NCBI GenBank assembly: GCA_017399105.1
Contig: JAFQEJ010000035.1
Coordinates: 1-64,000, forward strand
Reading direction: 5' to 3'
DNA length: 64,000 nt
Source of the DNA: Clostridia bacterium
Lineage (GTDB): Bacteria; Bacillota; Clostridia; Oscillospirales; CAG-272
Below, one piece after another: positions 1-8,960 of the stretch. Under the pieces are notes generated by a model. It had not been told where the DNA came from and made no database searches. It saw only the letters and a list, made by a program, of their open reading frames with translations. How positions within the stretch are numbered: the first letter of the stretch is position 1; every line of letters starts with the position of its first letter. The translations under genes and the position numbers were made by a program.

Positions 1-18
1 CATGCGACAGTCCCTTGA

Positions 19-83
19 ATATTGATTTTGCCGGTCAAAGACCGCCATTTCAGGGCGTTTTACGCCCTGAAACCAATCAATAT
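19..83. repeat. Branched inverted-repeat structure
   Basis: An outer stem (ATATTGATT at 19-27 with AATCAATAT at 75-83) encloses two further hairpins: CGGTC-AAA-GACCG at 32-44 and TTTCAGGGCGT/ACGCCCTGAAA at 48-72. As RNA this would form a three-way junction. It lies just 3' of the ABC transporter gene that ends at 169 on the minus strand, so it could be part of that transcript's 3' end, or an intergenic repeat. No gene is visible in 1-168; bases 2-14 look like the right arm of another hairpin (TGCGACAGTCCC) whose left arm lies outside the window. Confidence 0.6.
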
Positions 84-85
84 AC

Positions 86-145
86 GCCACAAAATCGAAA
101 ATTTTGTGGCTGGGCTGTTGCAAATGAAAAATTTGCAACAGTCCC
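86..145 (-). terminator. Two adjacent hairpins, likely terminator of ABC operon
   Basis: GCCACAAAAT/ATTTTGTGGC (86-110) is a perfect 10-bp stem with a CGAAA loop. GGGCTGTTGCAAAT/ATTTGCAACAGTCCC (112-145) is a second, nearly perfect stem. Both follow the stop codon at 169 in the minus direction. There is no long U tract directly after, so the terminator role is inferred. The second stem belongs to a hairpin family that recurs in this window (15131, 20950, 28867). Confidence 0.55.
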
Positions 146-168
146 TACGTATTGTTTTTGCACATTTG

Positions 169-2406
169 TTATTTGACCGCCATCTTTGACATCTGTCTCT
201 GTGCCATAACAAGCCCGTAATAGATGCCCTTCTTGCGGATCAGCTCATCGTGGGTACCAAACTCGGCTACAGTGCCCTTATCGAGCACGATCAGCTTGTC
301 GGCGTTACGCAGAGTGGAGAGTCGGTGTGCGATTGCAAGTGTCGTACGGTCGCGGGTAAGCTTCTGCAGCGACTCCTGAATCTGCTTCTCGGTCTCGGTA
401 TCCAGCGATGCGGTCGCTTCATCGAGAATGAGAATGCGTGGATTGTGGAGAAGCGCACGGGCAATCGAGACGCGCTGACGTTCACCGCCTGAGAGTGTAT
501 GACCGCGCTCACCAACCTTGGTATTATAGGCATCGGGCAGCTTCATGATGAAGGAATGTGCACCTGCTGCCTTTGCAGCGGTGATAACCTCGTCGCGGGT
601 AGCCCCCGGCTTCGCATAAGCAATATTGTCATAGATCGAACCTGCAAAGAGGAAGGTTTCCTGCAGCACCACGCCGATCTGGGATCGGAGCGAATTCTGG
701 GAGATATCGCGCACATCCACACCGTCAATGCGGATAGAACCTGCGTTGACATCGTAGAGGCGCATGACCAGGTTGATCAGCGTAGATTTGCCCACACCCG
801 ATTTGCCAACGATGCCTACCATTTCGCCCGGCTTGATGTGAGCCGACACATGTTTGAGTACATCGGCGGTGTCGTCGTAGCCAAAGGAAATATCATCGAT
901 GACGATATCGCCCTTGATATCCATCTCGAGCGCAGCTTCTTTGTCGGCGACGTCGATTTTTTCATCCACTACGTCAAAGACCTTGACAATCGCGGTAAGC
1001 AGATGCATCAGTCGGCGGGGCAGGTTTGCCATCCAGCCGAGGGGACCGTATATCAGGTTGGCGTAAGCAGTGAACTGCAGCATTTCACCCAGCGACATCT
1101 GCATCCCCAACACCATATTACCGAAATAGAAGAGCATGAAAAATTCACCAAGTCCCATGACGAAGTTGACAATGGGACTGAGCACCGAATAATAGCGCTC
1201 GTTGCGCATGGAGATGGTTTTCAGATCGGAGATTACCTCGTCATAACGCTCGTTCTCGCGCTTCTCCATACCGAAGGATTTGACTACACGAATACCCGAG
1301 AAAATATCATGCAGCACCGTGTCCGCTTTCGATTCGAGCATCCACTGACGGTGGTACATACGGCGAAGTCTGCCCCAGAGGAGCTTATTGGTGAAGATCA
1401 TCAGCGGCACAGGTGCCAGAATCAGCACAGCCAACCGCCAGTCATAGGCAAATATCATGATGCCGACCGCAATAAACACCACCGTTTGCTGGATCAGATT
1501 ACCGATATCATTGGTCAGAAACTGGCGAATCATGTTGGTATCATGATTGACGCGGTGCATCAGCTCACCGGCGGTACGCTTGGAAATTTTCGCAATCGAG
1601 AGCTGTTGAATTTTCTCAAAGACCATCTCACGCAAGCGAACGATCAGACCGTTTCCGGCATGGACAAGGAGCACCGTTCGCAGGATTGACAGACCTTGTG
1701 TGAGCAGATTTAATCCCAGCAAACAGGCAATAATCAAAAAGAACTGTCCGAGCAGAGTCACGTCCTGTGTTCTGATATAGTCATCCACCATGATGCGGTT
1801 GATCTGCGGCGAAATCAGATTAATGCCCGACAGGAGGAAGAAGAGAAAAATCGACGCAATAACCGGCAGCTTATAGGGAGCTGCAATCTTCAGAAGGCGC
1901 ATAACATAGCCCTTCTTGTCCACACAGTGGTAGCAGATGTCCGAACCCTGCTGAAGGGGACGTCCACACTTGGGACAGATGCGGTTGATCTCCTTTTCAT
2001 AGTCGCGGTAGAAGCTGCCCTGCTGAAGCTTGATGTTCAGGCGCTTTGCCACAGCGGCATATTCTCTCTGGAAGCTCATGTCGGCACGGCAGAGGAAATG
2101 ATCCCCCTCGTCGTCCTTATATTCGATGGAAGTACATCCGATGCCGGCACGACAGGTAAATTCCTTGATTCCCGCCGCAGGGTGCTCGTCGACACAGGCA
2201 CCGTCGAGGAAGCGATAAAGCTTTTCCTCGGTCAGCGCGGCAAATCCGTCCACGCGGGTTCCCGGTCTTGCATCGTCGATGTTGTAGGCAATCACGACAA
2301 TGATATCCTCCGCTTTCAGCTGAGGCATCAGCGAAAGAAATCGCGCTCTCAGCTTTGCGGGTGTGCGATAATCAAAATCATAGATTACCTTTTTCTGCTT
2401 CGGCAT
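169..2406 (-). CDS. ABC exporter half-transporter with N-terminal zinc ribbon
   Basis: A 745-residue fused permease/ATPase. Residues 1-165 form a soluble domain that ends in a zinc ribbon (C144-x2-C147, C158-x2-C161). An exporter-type membrane domain of about six helices follows (roughly 175-460), then a nucleotide-binding domain with Walker A GIVGKSGVGKST, signature LSGGERQRVSIARA and Walker B ILILDEATASLD. AAAGGTGGTGAAGGT precedes the ATG. It is the last gene of a three-gene operon with the DUF1854 gene (gap about 30 nt) and a second ABC half-transporter of the same build. Likely one half of a heterodimeric exporter; the substrate cannot be read. The zinc-ribbon front domain is not typical of ABCB-type exporters. 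Confidence 0.9.
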   Translation of the reverse strand: MPKQKKVIYDFDYRTPAKLRARFLSLMPQLKAEDIIVVIAYNIDDARPGTRVDGFAALTEEKLYRFLDGACVDEHPAAGIKEFTCRAGIGCTSIEYKDDEGDHFLCRADMSFQREYAAVAKRLNIKLQQGSFYRDYEKEINRICPKCGRPLQQGSDICYHCVDKKGYVMRLLKIAAPYKLPVIASIFLFFLLSGINLISPQINRIMVDDYIRTQDVTLLGQFFLIIACLLGLNLLTQGLSILRTVLLVHAGNGLIVRLREMVFEKIQQLSIAKISKRTAGELMHRVNHDTNMIRQFLTNDIGNLIQQTVVFIAVGIMIFAYDWRLAVLILAPVPLMIFTNKLLWGRLRRMYHRQWMLESKADTVLHDIFSGIRVVKSFGMEKRENERYDEVISDLKTISMRNERYYSVLSPIVNFVMGLGEFFMLFYFGNMVLGMQMSLGEMLQFTAYANLIYGPLGWMANLPRRLMHLLTAIVKVFDVVDEKIDVADKEAALEMDIKGDIVIDDISFGYDDTADVLKHVSAHIKPGEMVGIVGKSGVGKSTLINLVMRLYDVNAGSIRIDGVDVRDISQNSLRSQIGVVLQETFLFAGSIYDNIAYAKPGATRDEVITAAKAAGAHSFIMKLPDAYNTKVGERGHTLSGGERQRVSIARALLHNPRILILDEATASLDTETEKQIQESLQKLTRDRTTLAIAHRLSTLRNADKLIVLDKGTVAEFGTHDELIRKKGIYYGLVMAQRQMSKMAVK

Positions 2407-2439
2407 ACCTTCACCACCTTTCTTTCAATCAAAATATTA

Positions 2440-3015
2440 TCAGATGTGCAGCTCAATCTTTCTGTAGCTGGCACGGTCAAGCTCATAAACATTGGGGATC
2501 TCGTAACGGTTTCCGTCGATATCTGAGATGAAAATACGTCCGTCTCCGATCTTCAGCATGCTGCGGTATACATCCTGCACGGTGAAGGAAAGCTCGCCCT
2601 CGTCGCATAACACACGGAAATAGGCGTATCCGTAGCGCTCACGCACCGAGAGGATGCTCTTGATGACCGGGCAATAATATTTATGTCCCAGCTCCTCCAC
2701 AACGCGGGCGCGTACAGCTTCATCGAGTGCTGATACATCGCGGATCAGTCCGATTTCGTTTGAATCGCGATCAAGCACAGAGATATACTCAAAGGGCTTA
2801 TCATAAGGGAATGCGCGGTGCAGGAAGATGCGGTCATATTCCTTTTCCTCCTCGACTCCCTCGGCGTTTTTCACCTTTGCCTTCAGGGTGAGAAATCCGT
2901 TCTTCTCGCCGAAAACAGCATTCTCCGAGGTCAGATAGTTGATACTGACCACATCAGAGAGAAGCATCCGCTCATCCGATTCGTTTGGTATATTGGTTGT
3001 TTCAGGCATAATCAT
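2440..3015 (-). CDS. DUF1854 family protein
   Basis: A 191-residue soluble protein without signal peptide or membrane segment. I recognise the DUF1854 type from the pattern LHRAFPYDKPFEYISVLD, then DxxEIGLIRDVSALD and a C-terminal block ending ISDIDGNRYEIPNVYELD. DUF1854 proteins are known next to ABC half-transporters, including a group linked to cyanophycin metabolism; there is no cyanophycin gene here. It sits between two ABC half-transporters, 11 nt after one and about 33 nt before the next, so it is probably an accessory subunit or regulator of that exporter. Function is unproven. Confidence 0.8.
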   Translation of the reverse strand: MIMPETTNIPNESDERMLLSDVVSINYLTSENAVFGEKNGFLTLKAKVKNAEGVEEEKEYDRIFLHRAFPYDKPFEYISVLDRDSNEIGLIRDVSALDEAVRARVVEELGHKYYCPVIKSILSVRERYGYAYFRVLCDEGELSFTVQDVYRSMLKIGDGRIFISDIDGNRYEIPNVYELDRASYRKIELHI

Positions 3016-3026
3016 TACCTCATTTC

Positions 3027-5372
3027 TTATGCTTCGGCTTCGATACCGATGTTCTTGAGCGCTTCAAGCTGCATGCGGTAGAGCTTATAGTAGATGCCCT
3101 TCTTCTCAATCAGCTCGCGGTGTGTGCCGAACTCGGGCATTTTTCCGTTTTCGATGACAATCAGATAATCGGCATCACGAAGGGTAGAGAGACGGTGCGC
3201 GATCATGATGGTGGTACGCCCCCTGACCAGACGCTCGAGAGCAAGCTGAATCTTGCGCTCTGTTTCGGTATCCATGGCGGCGGTGGCTTCATCGAGAATA
3301 AGAATCTTGGGATTACGCAGGATGGCACGGGCAATCGATACGCGCTGACGCTCACCGCCCGAGAGATCCTTGTAGCCAAAGCCGATGCGGGTGGAGTAGG
3401 CATCGGGGAGCTTGATGATAAAATCATGAGCACCGGCAATCTTTGCCGCTTCGATCACCTCTTCGTCGGTGGCATCCGGCTTGGCATATTTGATATTCTC
3501 GAGGATGGTTCCCACAAACAGATAGGTTTCCTGAGAGACGATGGCGATGTTGTTTCTCAGATCCTCAAAGGCAATATCCTTTGTATTGATACCGTCGATA
3601 AGAATCTCTCCTGCTGACGGATCGTACAGACGGATGAGCAGATTGGCGATCGTACTCTTGCCTGCACCCGTATGACCGACGATACCGATGACCTTACCGG
3701 GTTCAATATCAAAGGAAACGCCGTCAATGACCTTGCGGTTCTTGACATAGGAAAATTCCACGTCGCGGAAGGTGACTCTTCCCTCGGGATTTGGGAGACG
3801 GATAGGATTCTCGCGCTCCATAACTTCGGGTCGTGCGTCCATAATTTCGATCAGACGGCTCATGGCATTGAGACAATCGGTTGCCCAGTAGATCATATCG
3901 ACGAAGGAAAACATGGGATTGTAAACCATGTTGATATAGCCAATGAAGGTAGTCAGAATACCGTAGGTCAGCTTGCCTTGAATGACAAACATACCGCCAA
4001 TCGCCCATACACAGAGATTGCCCAGCGACATGATCATGTGAATCGCAGGAAAGGCTGTGCTCTGGAAAATGCTGATTTCACGGTCGGCATCGGCAAGATT
4101 CTTGCTGCTGCGGGTAAAGCGAACCGTTTCCTCCTTTTCCTTGGAGAATGCCTTGACGATTCGCACACCGGTGAGAACATCGCTCAAAATAGAGCTCATC
4201 GCGCGTGATTTTCCGTAACGCTTCGCATGAAGCTTGCCCATTTTTTCAAAAACCGCACGGATAAAGAAGGCGATGATCGGCACCGCAATCAATGCGATCA
4301 GTGTAAGCAGCGGATTCATGAAGAACATGATTGCCAGCATGGCAATCACCGTAACGATATTCACCAGGAAGTAGGGAATACCGTCGGTGAAGAACCAGTA
4401 GATGGTATTGGCATCATTGTTGACCTGATTCATCAGACCGCCTGTCTGCCGTCCGGTGAAAAAGCTGATTGACAGCCGCTCGATAGCTGAAAAGATCACC
4501 TTTTTCAGATCATAAACCAGCAGTGCCGCCACTCTTGAGCTGACCACACCGCTGATAATGCGCACCAGCATGGTAAGAAGACGCACCGAGAGGATAATTC
4601 CCAGCACAAGGAAAATATCGCCGTAGAATCGTCCGGTTTCGGAGAGCAGCTCGCCGCTCTCGCTGTAGGTCATCCCCGGTTCGGTCAGCACCTGATCGAT
4701 GAAGAAGGCGTTCTGTGCATATGGTGCGATAATACCCAACATACTGGAAAAGACCAGCAGAATGAGAATCGCCGCGATGCTGATTTTATACTTCACCACA
4801 AAGGTCCAGAGACGGGAGATGATCTTTCCGCGATCCATACAGCGGGGACAGATTTTTCGCACCTTGTCTGCATAGCGTCTGCCGCACTTGGGACAGTATA
4901 TCTCCTCCTTCTCCTCCTCCTTGACAGTGATGGTCTTTTTTTCGATATATTCGTTGATGTAACGGGCGAAATCGTACATGCTTCCCTTTTGGGAGTTGGT
5001 CAGATAGGAAAGTATTACATAGGCGCCGTCCGATTTACGCTTGGCAACCAGCCGTGCACCCGAGATCATTTCCTCCACCTTATATTCGGTGAGATTTTCT
5101 ATGCTGTAGGTATCGTAGGAAACCTCCGAGAAGCTTCTCTCAAGCCGCTTCATCTCGTTCTTTCGGGATGCAGCGCCAATCAGCGAGGATGTTCCGCCGA
5201 AGCTGATAAGGTTGTCCTCGGTGAGGATGAGATAATGGTCGCAGAGTACGCCCTCAGCATTTTTATCGGCAAGTCCGATCAGCTTGATATCATCCTTCTT
5301 CACGCCGCGCTGCTCAAGAGCTTCGAAGAGTGTTTCGGGCACTCTGTCGGTTTGTACCATTTTTGCTGTCAC
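3027..5372 (-). CDS. ABC exporter half-transporter with N-terminal zinc ribbon
   Basis: A 781-residue fused permease/ATPase and first gene of the operon. It has a soluble N-terminal region of about 190 residues ending in a zinc ribbon (CPKCGRRYADKVRKICPRC), a six-helix exporter domain with a long extracytoplasmic loop after the first helix, and an ATPase with Walker A GIVGHTGAGKST, signature LSGGERQRVSIARA and Walker B ILILDEATAAMD. Domain order matches the 745-residue gene downstream but the two are clearly diverged, which fits a heterodimer. AAAGGAGTGACAGCAAAA lies before the ATG. Expressed from the promoter at 5486-5514. Confidence 0.9.
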   Translation of the reverse strand: MTAKMVQTDRVPETLFEALEQRGVKKDDIKLIGLADKNAEGVLCDHYLILTEDNLISFGGTSSLIGAASRKNEMKRLERSFSEVSYDTYSIENLTEYKVEEMISGARLVAKRKSDGAYVILSYLTNSQKGSMYDFARYINEYIEKKTITVKEEEKEEIYCPKCGRRYADKVRKICPRCMDRGKIISRLWTFVVKYKISIAAILILLVFSSMLGIIAPYAQNAFFIDQVLTEPGMTYSESGELLSETGRFYGDIFLVLGIILSVRLLTMLVRIISGVVSSRVAALLVYDLKKVIFSAIERLSISFFTGRQTGGLMNQVNNDANTIYWFFTDGIPYFLVNIVTVIAMLAIMFFMNPLLTLIALIAVPIIAFFIRAVFEKMGKLHAKRYGKSRAMSSILSDVLTGVRIVKAFSKEKEETVRFTRSSKNLADADREISIFQSTAFPAIHMIMSLGNLCVWAIGGMFVIQGKLTYGILTTFIGYINMVYNPMFSFVDMIYWATDCLNAMSRLIEIMDARPEVMERENPIRLPNPEGRVTFRDVEFSYVKNRKVIDGVSFDIEPGKVIGIVGHTGAGKSTIANLLIRLYDPSAGEILIDGINTKDIAFEDLRNNIAIVSQETYLFVGTILENIKYAKPDATDEEVIEAAKIAGAHDFIIKLPDAYSTRIGFGYKDLSGGERQRVSIARAILRNPKILILDEATAAMDTETERKIQLALERLVRGRTTIMIAHRLSTLRDADYLIVIENGKMPEFGTHRELIEKKGIYYKLYRMQLEALKNIGIEAEA

Positions 5373-5485
5373 TCCTTTCGTTGTTATAATCAGTGATGCA
5401 TATGTTACACTTATATAGTGTCAAAACAGGTCTTCAGGTTTGCAAATAATGAAATTTTTCGGTCTGCAATTATGCGGGTACCTAA

Positions 5486-5514
5486 AGAATAACACAGAAC
5501 ATCCGTTTTGTCAA
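5486..5514 (-). promoter_or_regulatory. SigA-type promoter of ABC-DUF1854 operon
   Basis: On the minus strand TTGACA (5509-5514) is followed by 17 nt and TATTCT (5486-5491). The start of the 781-residue ABC gene is at 5372, giving an untranslated leader of about 105 nt. In the rest of the 5373-5709 gap I see only the terminator at 5660. Confidence 0.7.
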
Positions 5515-5659
5515 TCATTATAACCATTTTTTCCGCTATCTGCAACAATTCCGTGCTTTTTTATAGTATTCCTGACGCCGTAGTTGTGCACGGGTTCAAC
5601 CTGCGATGGTATTTCGGATCAGACGCGAGAAGTCTTGTTCATGTTCGGCAAAGCGGAAA

Positions 5660-5686
5660 ATAAAAGAAGCAGAATTTACTCTGCTC
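5660..5686 (-). terminator. Terminator after small conserved gene
   Basis: On the minus strand AGCAGA-gtaaat-TCTGCT is followed by TCTTTTATTTT. It lies about 25 nt past the stop codon at 5710. Confidence 0.75.
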
Positions 5687-5709
5687 CTTTAAAATTGTTA
5701 TTCAGCCGT

Positions 5710-6027
5710 TTATGCATTCATGCGGTCGAGGAAGTTAATACCAAGATCCATCGCCTCGTGAAGTCCGTTCTTCTGGAACTGCTTTGCAATGCGCTCGTGA
5801 CCGGGCTTGGTGGTATCGGTGCTGAGGATCTGTCCGAGAATCATATCGGGAACCTCATGCTTTTTGCTTTCGTCTGTAGTCTCTATGGTTTTATTGGAAA
5901 GGATCATTAAAAACAGGATGTACTTATCCTTCATGCTGCCGTAGCAAATCATGTTCTTCTCACGCAGCAGCGGTTTGCCTCTGTAGATCAGGTACTTTCC
6001 ATCGATTGTACTGATGTATTCTGCCAT
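5710..6027 (-). CDS. Conserved small protein, function unknown
   Basis: 105 residues, soluble, no signal peptide or membrane helix. It starts MAEYISTIDGKYLIYRGKPL and contains KNMICYGSMKDKYILFLMIL, with a helical charged C-terminal half. The ATG is preceded by an ideal AAAGGAGGT with 7 nt spacing, and it has its own promoter and terminator, so it is a real single-gene unit. I know similar short proteins only as hypothetical proteins of Clostridia; no domain is recognised. Confidence 0.75.
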   Translation of the reverse strand: MAEYISTIDGKYLIYRGKPLLREKNMICYGSMKDKYILFLMILSNKTIETTDESKKHEVPDMILGQILSTDTTKPGHERIAKQFQKNGLHEAMDLGINFLDRMNA

Positions 6028-6104
6028 GTCGCAACCTCCTTTAATATTTACCGGAAGGGATCACCTGCCGGATCGTACGCTTCTTAATTTATTATGATTA
6101 TACG

Positions 6105-6133
6105 ATTATATCATATTTTTCCGGTCAAGTCCA
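6105..6133 (-). promoter_or_regulatory. Probable promoter of 105-residue protein gene
   Basis: Minus strand: TGGACT (6128-6133), 17 nt, TATAAT (6105-6110). The -10 is perfect, the -35 weak. A second TATAAT lies a few bases downstream. Confidence 0.5.
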
Positions 6134-6162
6134 TGCACGAATTGTAAACTTTGAACGATTAT

Positions 6163-7302
6163 TCAAAGAAAACAGGGTTTTTCTGCCATTCTGTGTTCTG
6201 AGATCAGCTCATAGATCGAGTCGGCTTTACGTGAGAGCGCATACTGTGCGGCGGCAGCTTCGCTCAGTCCGGCTGCCTGTGAAAGCTTGGAGAGAATTGC
6301 AGCCGTTTTGGTTTTACGCACCTCCGAAAGAAAGTGCATTCCCTCTTTGCGGGCGGCAAGCAGATTGGTAAAGGTGGGCATCATGCTTCGGTGTTCTGCC
6401 ATCACACCGAAGAGGCAGGCAAGTGCGGCACGCCTAAGTGATGCATCCGTGTACTTTTTTGTTGCACATCTCTCGATAAATCCGGCGAAGCTGTCTGCTT
6501 TTTCGGCGGCACCGATCATGCGGCAGGCAAGTGAAAAGCTCATATCGGCATATGCTGCAAGCTCTGCTGCGTCGGCAAGACGGAAGCGGGTCAGAATCAG
6601 CTTGGCGAAGGCTTCGGGGCTGAGTGAAAGACCGCGACTGTATGCCTCTGCTGTTTCGGGCGGCGTGATTTCGGCAAGCGATGTAATATCTTCCGCAGCA
6701 GCATAGGCACGGGTTTTGGTAGCGCTCTCCTCTCCCCTGCGATGGATTACAAGCGGCTTGATCTGCTCCTGCTCCGAAAGCGCGCGGAGGTATTCCACGC
6801 CGAGAATATCGTTTGCCGTTCGCGGAAAGGAATCATGAAAGAGTGATTCGTACACCCTCGCGCGGGTTTTGATGTAGGATTCTCCGCTGTGAGATGCTTC
6901 CTCACGGGCATTTTTCACCGCATCGATAAAGGAGGGATCTGACAGGTTGGCAGCCGTCCGGATGAGAGATGCAGAATCGCCGCTTTCACTTCCGAAGCAG
7001 AGATAATCGATACCGCCGAGCGATTGTGCGATATGCACACCGGCTCGGGCAAAGAGCTCCGCCGGCGAGGATGACCAGGGAAAGGGCAGCTCAAGGACGA
7101 GATCGGCACCGTTCAGAAGTGCGATGCGTGCACGCTCATGCTTGGGCATGGCAGCGGGGATACCGCGCTGAACATAATTGCCGCTCATGATTGAGATTAC
7201 ACGGCAGCCTTCATCGGCAAACTGTTCGCGCACCTGCTCGATCTGGCGCTTGTGCCCGTTATGGAACAGATTGTATTCACTTATGATGGCAATATTTTTC
7301 AT
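6163..7302 (-). CDS. tmcAL: tRNA(Met) cytidine acetate ligase
   Basis: 379 residues of the YlbM/TmcAL family, which makes N4-acetylcytidine at the wobble position of elongator tRNA-Met using acetate and ATP. Visible signs are the N-terminal nucleotidyltransferase fold with ISEYNLFHNGH (HxGH motif at 14-17), SGNYVQRGIPA, and ELPFPWSSSPAELFARAGV, all typical of the family. Length is close to the usual 390-400. It is transcribed divergently from ackA, which is apt because the enzyme uses acetate directly, although the pairing may only reflect old gene order. It has its own promoter at 7353-7381. Confidence 0.92.
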   Translation of the reverse strand: MKNIAIISEYNLFHNGHKRQIEQVREQFADEGCRVISIMSGNYVQRGIPAAMPKHERARIALLNGADLVLELPFPWSSSPAELFARAGVHIAQSLGGIDYLCFGSESGDSASLIRTAANLSDPSFIDAVKNAREEASHSGESYIKTRARVYESLFHDSFPRTANDILGVEYLRALSEQEQIKPLVIHRRGEESATKTRAYAAAEDITSLAEITPPETAEAYSRGLSLSPEAFAKLILTRFRLADAAELAAYADMSFSLACRMIGAAEKADSFAGFIERCATKKYTDASLRRAALACLFGVMAEHRSMMPTFTNLLAARKEGMHFLSEVRKTKTAAILSKLSQAAGLSEAAAAQYALSRKADSIYELISEHRMAEKPCFL

Positions 7303-7352
7303 ATATTTCGGTTCACTTCTATCGACAAAAGATGTGAGTTTTTCTCAATTCG

Positions 7353-7381
7353 ATTATATCATGTTATGATTCCAATGTCAA
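7353..7381 (-). promoter_or_regulatory. SigA-type promoter of tmcAL
   Basis: Minus strand TTGACA (7376-7381), 17-nt spacer, TATAAT (7353-7358): a consensus vegetative promoter, 51 nt upstream of the tmcAL start. Confidence 0.8.
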
Positions 7382-7447
7382 TATTGTGATTTTCACACTT
7401 TATCATTCAAATATTTGTAAATTCCTCGAAAAAATTTGTTGCATATA

Positions 7448-7476
7448 TTGTTTTTTTCCCGATTCTGTTGTATAAT
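7448..7476 (+). promoter_or_regulatory. SigA-type promoter of ackA
   Basis: TTGTTT (7448-7453), 17-nt spacer, TATAAT (7471-7476). It lies 43 nt before the ackA ATG and points away from the tmcAL promoter. Confidence 0.7.
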
Positions 7477-7518
7477 ATCGGTATTCAATATAAAAATTTC
7501 TGGAGGTTCCAAACTATA

Positions 7519-8718
7519 ATGAAGGTTTTGGTTGTAAACGCCGGAAGCTCTTCTCTCAAGTATCAGCTTTTTGATACCGCTACCGGCAGTGTACTCGCTA
7601 AGGGTATCTGTGAGAGAATCGGCATCGACGGCAAGATTGAACACAAGCAGGCTGACGGTACAAAGACCGTTCGCGAGATCGAGATGAAGAATCACTCGGT
7701 CGCTACCCGTATTCTTGTTGATACACTCACCGATCCCACCATCGGCTGCATCAAGTCCATGGACGAGATTGAGGCTGTCGGTCACAGAGTTGTGCATGGT
7801 GGCGCATACTTCTCCGAGTCTGTGCTTGTTACCCCCGAGGTTATCGAGAAGCTCAAGAAGTGCGTAGACCTGGCTCCTCTCCACACCCCCGCTCATCTGA
7901 TGGGTATCGAGGGTATCACCAACGAAATGCCCAATGTTCCCCAGGTTCTGGTCTTTGATACTGCTTTCCATCAGACCATGCCCGAGTACGCTTGGATGTA
8001 TCCCATCCCCTACGAGATGTACGAAAAGTACTCCATCCGCCGCTACGGTGCACACGGTACATCTCACCGCTTTGTTGCAGGCGAGATGTGCAAGCTGCTC
8101 GGCAAGACCGAGGGCACCAAGATCGTTACCTGCCATCTGGGCAACGGTTCTTCGATCTCTGCTGTCAAGGACGGCAAGGTTGTTGACACATCCATGGGCT
8201 TCACTCCCCTCGACGGTGTTGAAATGGGTACACGCTGCGGTTCCATCGACCCCGCTATCGTTACCTTCATTATGGAGCATGAAGGCATGGCTCCCGGCGA
8301 GATGAGCGACTTCATGAACAAGAAGTGCGGCTTCCTCGGCGTATCCGGCATCTCCTCCGACAGCCGTGACATCGAGGCTGCTATCCTCAAGGGTGATCAC
8401 AGAGCTTGGCTGGCTGCCAACATCCTGGCATACCAGATCAAGAAGTACATCGGTTCCTACGCTGCTGCCATGAACGGTCTCGACGCAATCGTTTTCACCG
8501 CAGGCATGGGCGAGAACAATCCTGAGCTTCGTGAGCGCGTCTGCACCGACATGGAATACTACGGCATCAAGATCGACAACGAGCTCAATGCAAAGACTCA
8601 TCACCAGCCCAACATCGTCAAGCTCTCCACTCCCGAGTCCAAGGTTGAGGTTTGGCTCATCCCCACAAACGAGGAGCTTGTTATCGCATCCGATACAGAA
8701 AAGCTGGCAACCAAGTAA
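7519..8718 (+). CDS. ackA: Acetate kinase
   Basis: 399 residues. Converts acetyl phosphate and ADP to acetate and ATP, the last step of acetate fermentation. Family marks include the start MKVLVVNAGSSSLKYQLFD, the central VFDTAFHQTMP and RRYGAHGTSHRF motifs, TCHLGNGSS, and FTAGMGENNPELRE near the C-terminus. I chose the ATG at 7519 because TGGAGG lies at 7501-7506 and family members begin here; a longer frame from 7468 would start inside the promoter. The gene stands alone: phosphotransacetylase is not next to it. Codon use is strongly biased to C-ending codons, as in a highly expressed gene. Confidence 0.97.
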   Translation: MKVLVVNAGSSSLKYQLFDTATGSVLAKGICERIGIDGKIEHKQADGTKTVREIEMKNHSVATRILVDTLTDPTIGCIKSMDEIEAVGHRVVHGGAYFSESVLVTPEVIEKLKKCVDLAPLHTPAHLMGIEGITNEMPNVPQVLVFDTAFHQTMPEYAWMYPIPYEMYEKYSIRRYGAHGTSHRFVAGEMCKLLGKTEGTKIVTCHLGNGSSISAVKDGKVVDTSMGFTPLDGVEMGTRCGSIDPAIVTFIMEHEGMAPGEMSDFMNKKCGFLGVSGISSDSRDIEAAILKGDHRAWLAANILAYQIKKYIGSYAAAMNGLDAIVFTAGMGENNPELRERVCTDMEYYGIKIDNELNAKTHHQPNIVKLSTPESKVEVWLIPTNEELVIASDTEKLATK

Positions 8719-8816
8719 TTTGTCAATTCCATATAAAAATCCGACAGGCAAAAGCGTTGTGTTCTACAGGACAGTTTTACGAAAAACACAGTAGAAAGAC
8801 TAACGGCAACAATCAG

Positions 8817-8846
8817 AGGCTTCCTTTACACAAGGGAGCCTTTTTG
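8817..8846 (+). terminator. Terminator of ackA
   Basis: AGGCTTCCTT-taca-caAGGGAGCCT followed by TTTTTGTTTG, about 100 nt after the ackA stop. Confidence 0.85.
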
Positions 8847-8906
8847 TTTGTCTGCAAGTGCACTCCTACTTACCACTAATGCGGTAAGAATTCAATAAAA
8901 AGCATA

Positions 8907-8943
8907 AGCCTCCGACAAGGTTTTTCCCTATCGGAGGTTTTGT
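8907..8943. terminator. Second hairpin between ackA and GNAT gene
   Basis: CCTCCGA (8909-8915) pairs with TCGGAGG (8931-8937), followed on the plus strand by TTTTGTC. It lies between converging genes and may stop transcripts from either side. Confidence 0.6.
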
Positions 8944-8960
8944 CTTTATCTTATGAGTTT

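Noticed and set aside
499..1689. Open frame opposite the first ABC transporter
   Set aside because: The minus-strand frame carries all ABC motifs; the plus frame has His- and Asp-rich low-information sequence typical of antisense reading.
5584..5910. Plus-strand frame overlapping the 105-residue protein gene
   Set aside because: The minus frame has an ideal ribosome site, promoter and terminator; the plus frame runs through that terminator.
7393..8751. Long open frame of about 450 codons antisense to ackA
   Set aside because: It mirrors the codon structure of a strongly expressed gene, has no ribosome site and no recognisable domain; ackA on the plus strand is certain.
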